From Novosphingobium meiothermophilum (GTDB taxonomy: Bacteria > Pseudomonadota > Alphaproteobacteria > Sphingomonadales > Sphingomonadaceae): a stretch of DNA of 64,000 bases. The stretch spans positions 372,001 to 436,000 of the forward strand of contig NZ_QGHL01000007.1 of assembly GCF_003171715.1 (NCBI RefSeq), read 5' to 3'. How positions within the stretch are numbered: position 1 is the first letter of the stretch; every line of letters begins with the position of its first letter. Of the stretch, positions 63,811 to 64,000 are shown piece after piece. A model generated the notes under the pieces. The model searched no databases and was not told the origin of the DNA. It worked only from the letters and a program-made list of their open reading frames with translations. A program made the position numbers and the translations under genes.

Positions 63811-64000
63811 TGCGCTATACCTTGATGCTTGCAGCGCCGCTGGCGCTGGCGCTTTCGTGCGCCTTCATAACGCCCGCAGTGGCCGAAACCGTTACCGCTT
63901 CATCCCCGGACGGCACACTTGTCGTGACCGTGACGACCGATGCCGACGGACGCCCGACCTACAGCCTCAGCCGCAAGGGCAGGCTGCTCATCGGCGCGTC
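63810..64000 (+). CDS. GH97-family glycoside hydrolase (3' truncated by window)
   Basis: The first 63 codons are visible. A signal peptide ending FITPAVA is followed by ETVTASSPDGTLVVTVTTDA and YSLSRKGRLLIGA, the N-terminal beta-sandwich of GH97 enzymes. Family members such as SusB are periplasmic alpha-glucosidases or alpha-galactosidases that depend on calcium. The catalytic part is outside the window, so specificity is not known. The start overlaps the GH13 stop (TGATG), showing cotranscription. Confidence 0.85.
   Translation, partial: MRYTLMLAAPLALALSCAFITPAVAETVTASSPDGTLVVTVTTDADGRPTYSLSRKGRLLIGA

Overview
The window reads as chromosomal DNA of a GC-rich alphaproteobacterium, most likely a sphingomonad close to Novosphingobium. 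The reasons are a CcrM-type GANTC methylase, a 40-residue aa3 oxidase subunit IV placed directly before a three-gene proton-translocating transhydrogenase, a tandem glycine riboswitch before gcvT-gcvH-gcvPA-gcvPB, a CpaF ATPase, and large TonB receptors paired with a flavin halogenase and a 2OG oxygenase. The genus is inferred. No rRNA, tRNA, CRISPR array, transposase or integrase was seen, and no gene-free stretch longer than about 300 bases lacks an explanation.

Positions 1-30 kb are mostly housekeeping: the tail of a flavin monooxygenase, a cold-shock protein, a dapD operon, a surface subtilase, a PQQ-type sugar dehydrogenase lipoprotein, rnhB, ccrM-folP, a response regulator with an SDR, the coxIV-pntAA-pntAB-pntB operon, a racemase, a dGTPase, the glycine cleavage operon, an entericidin-like peptide, two EamA transporters and cpaF. 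Notable here are a 164-bp imperfect palindrome joining two convergent stop codons, seven GANTC sites packed into 123 bp before ccrM, and an NtrC-type regulator whose sigma-54 contact loop and arginine finger are altered.

Positions 30-48 kb look catabolic. A minus-strand operon encodes a Tm-1-like ATP-binding protein, a three-subunit biotin-dependent carboxylase and a HAD phosphatase. A divergent IclR-type regulator follows, then a quinone oxidoreductase, a VOC protein, an MFS importer, an AraC regulator, a TonB receptor, three tandem cupins of the 2,4'-dihydroxyacetophenone dioxygenase family, a Rieske oxygenase, an SDR and a zinc alcohol dehydrogenase. My reading is breakdown of an aromatic ketone or a related lignin-type aromatic; the substrate is not proven.

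Positions 48-64 kb are a sucrose/fructan/alpha-glucoside utilisation locus: a GPH-type sugar importer, GH36 alpha-galactosidase, GH68 fructosyltransferase, a LacI repressor, a TonB receptor, a flavin halogenase homologue, a TPR/2OG-Fe(II) oxygenase, GH32 fructosidase, a ROK fructokinase, GH13_23 alpha-glucosidase and the start of a GH97 enzyme. A LacI-like palindrome, CAATCGATTG and close variants, recurs before several of its transcription units and suggests a single local regulon.
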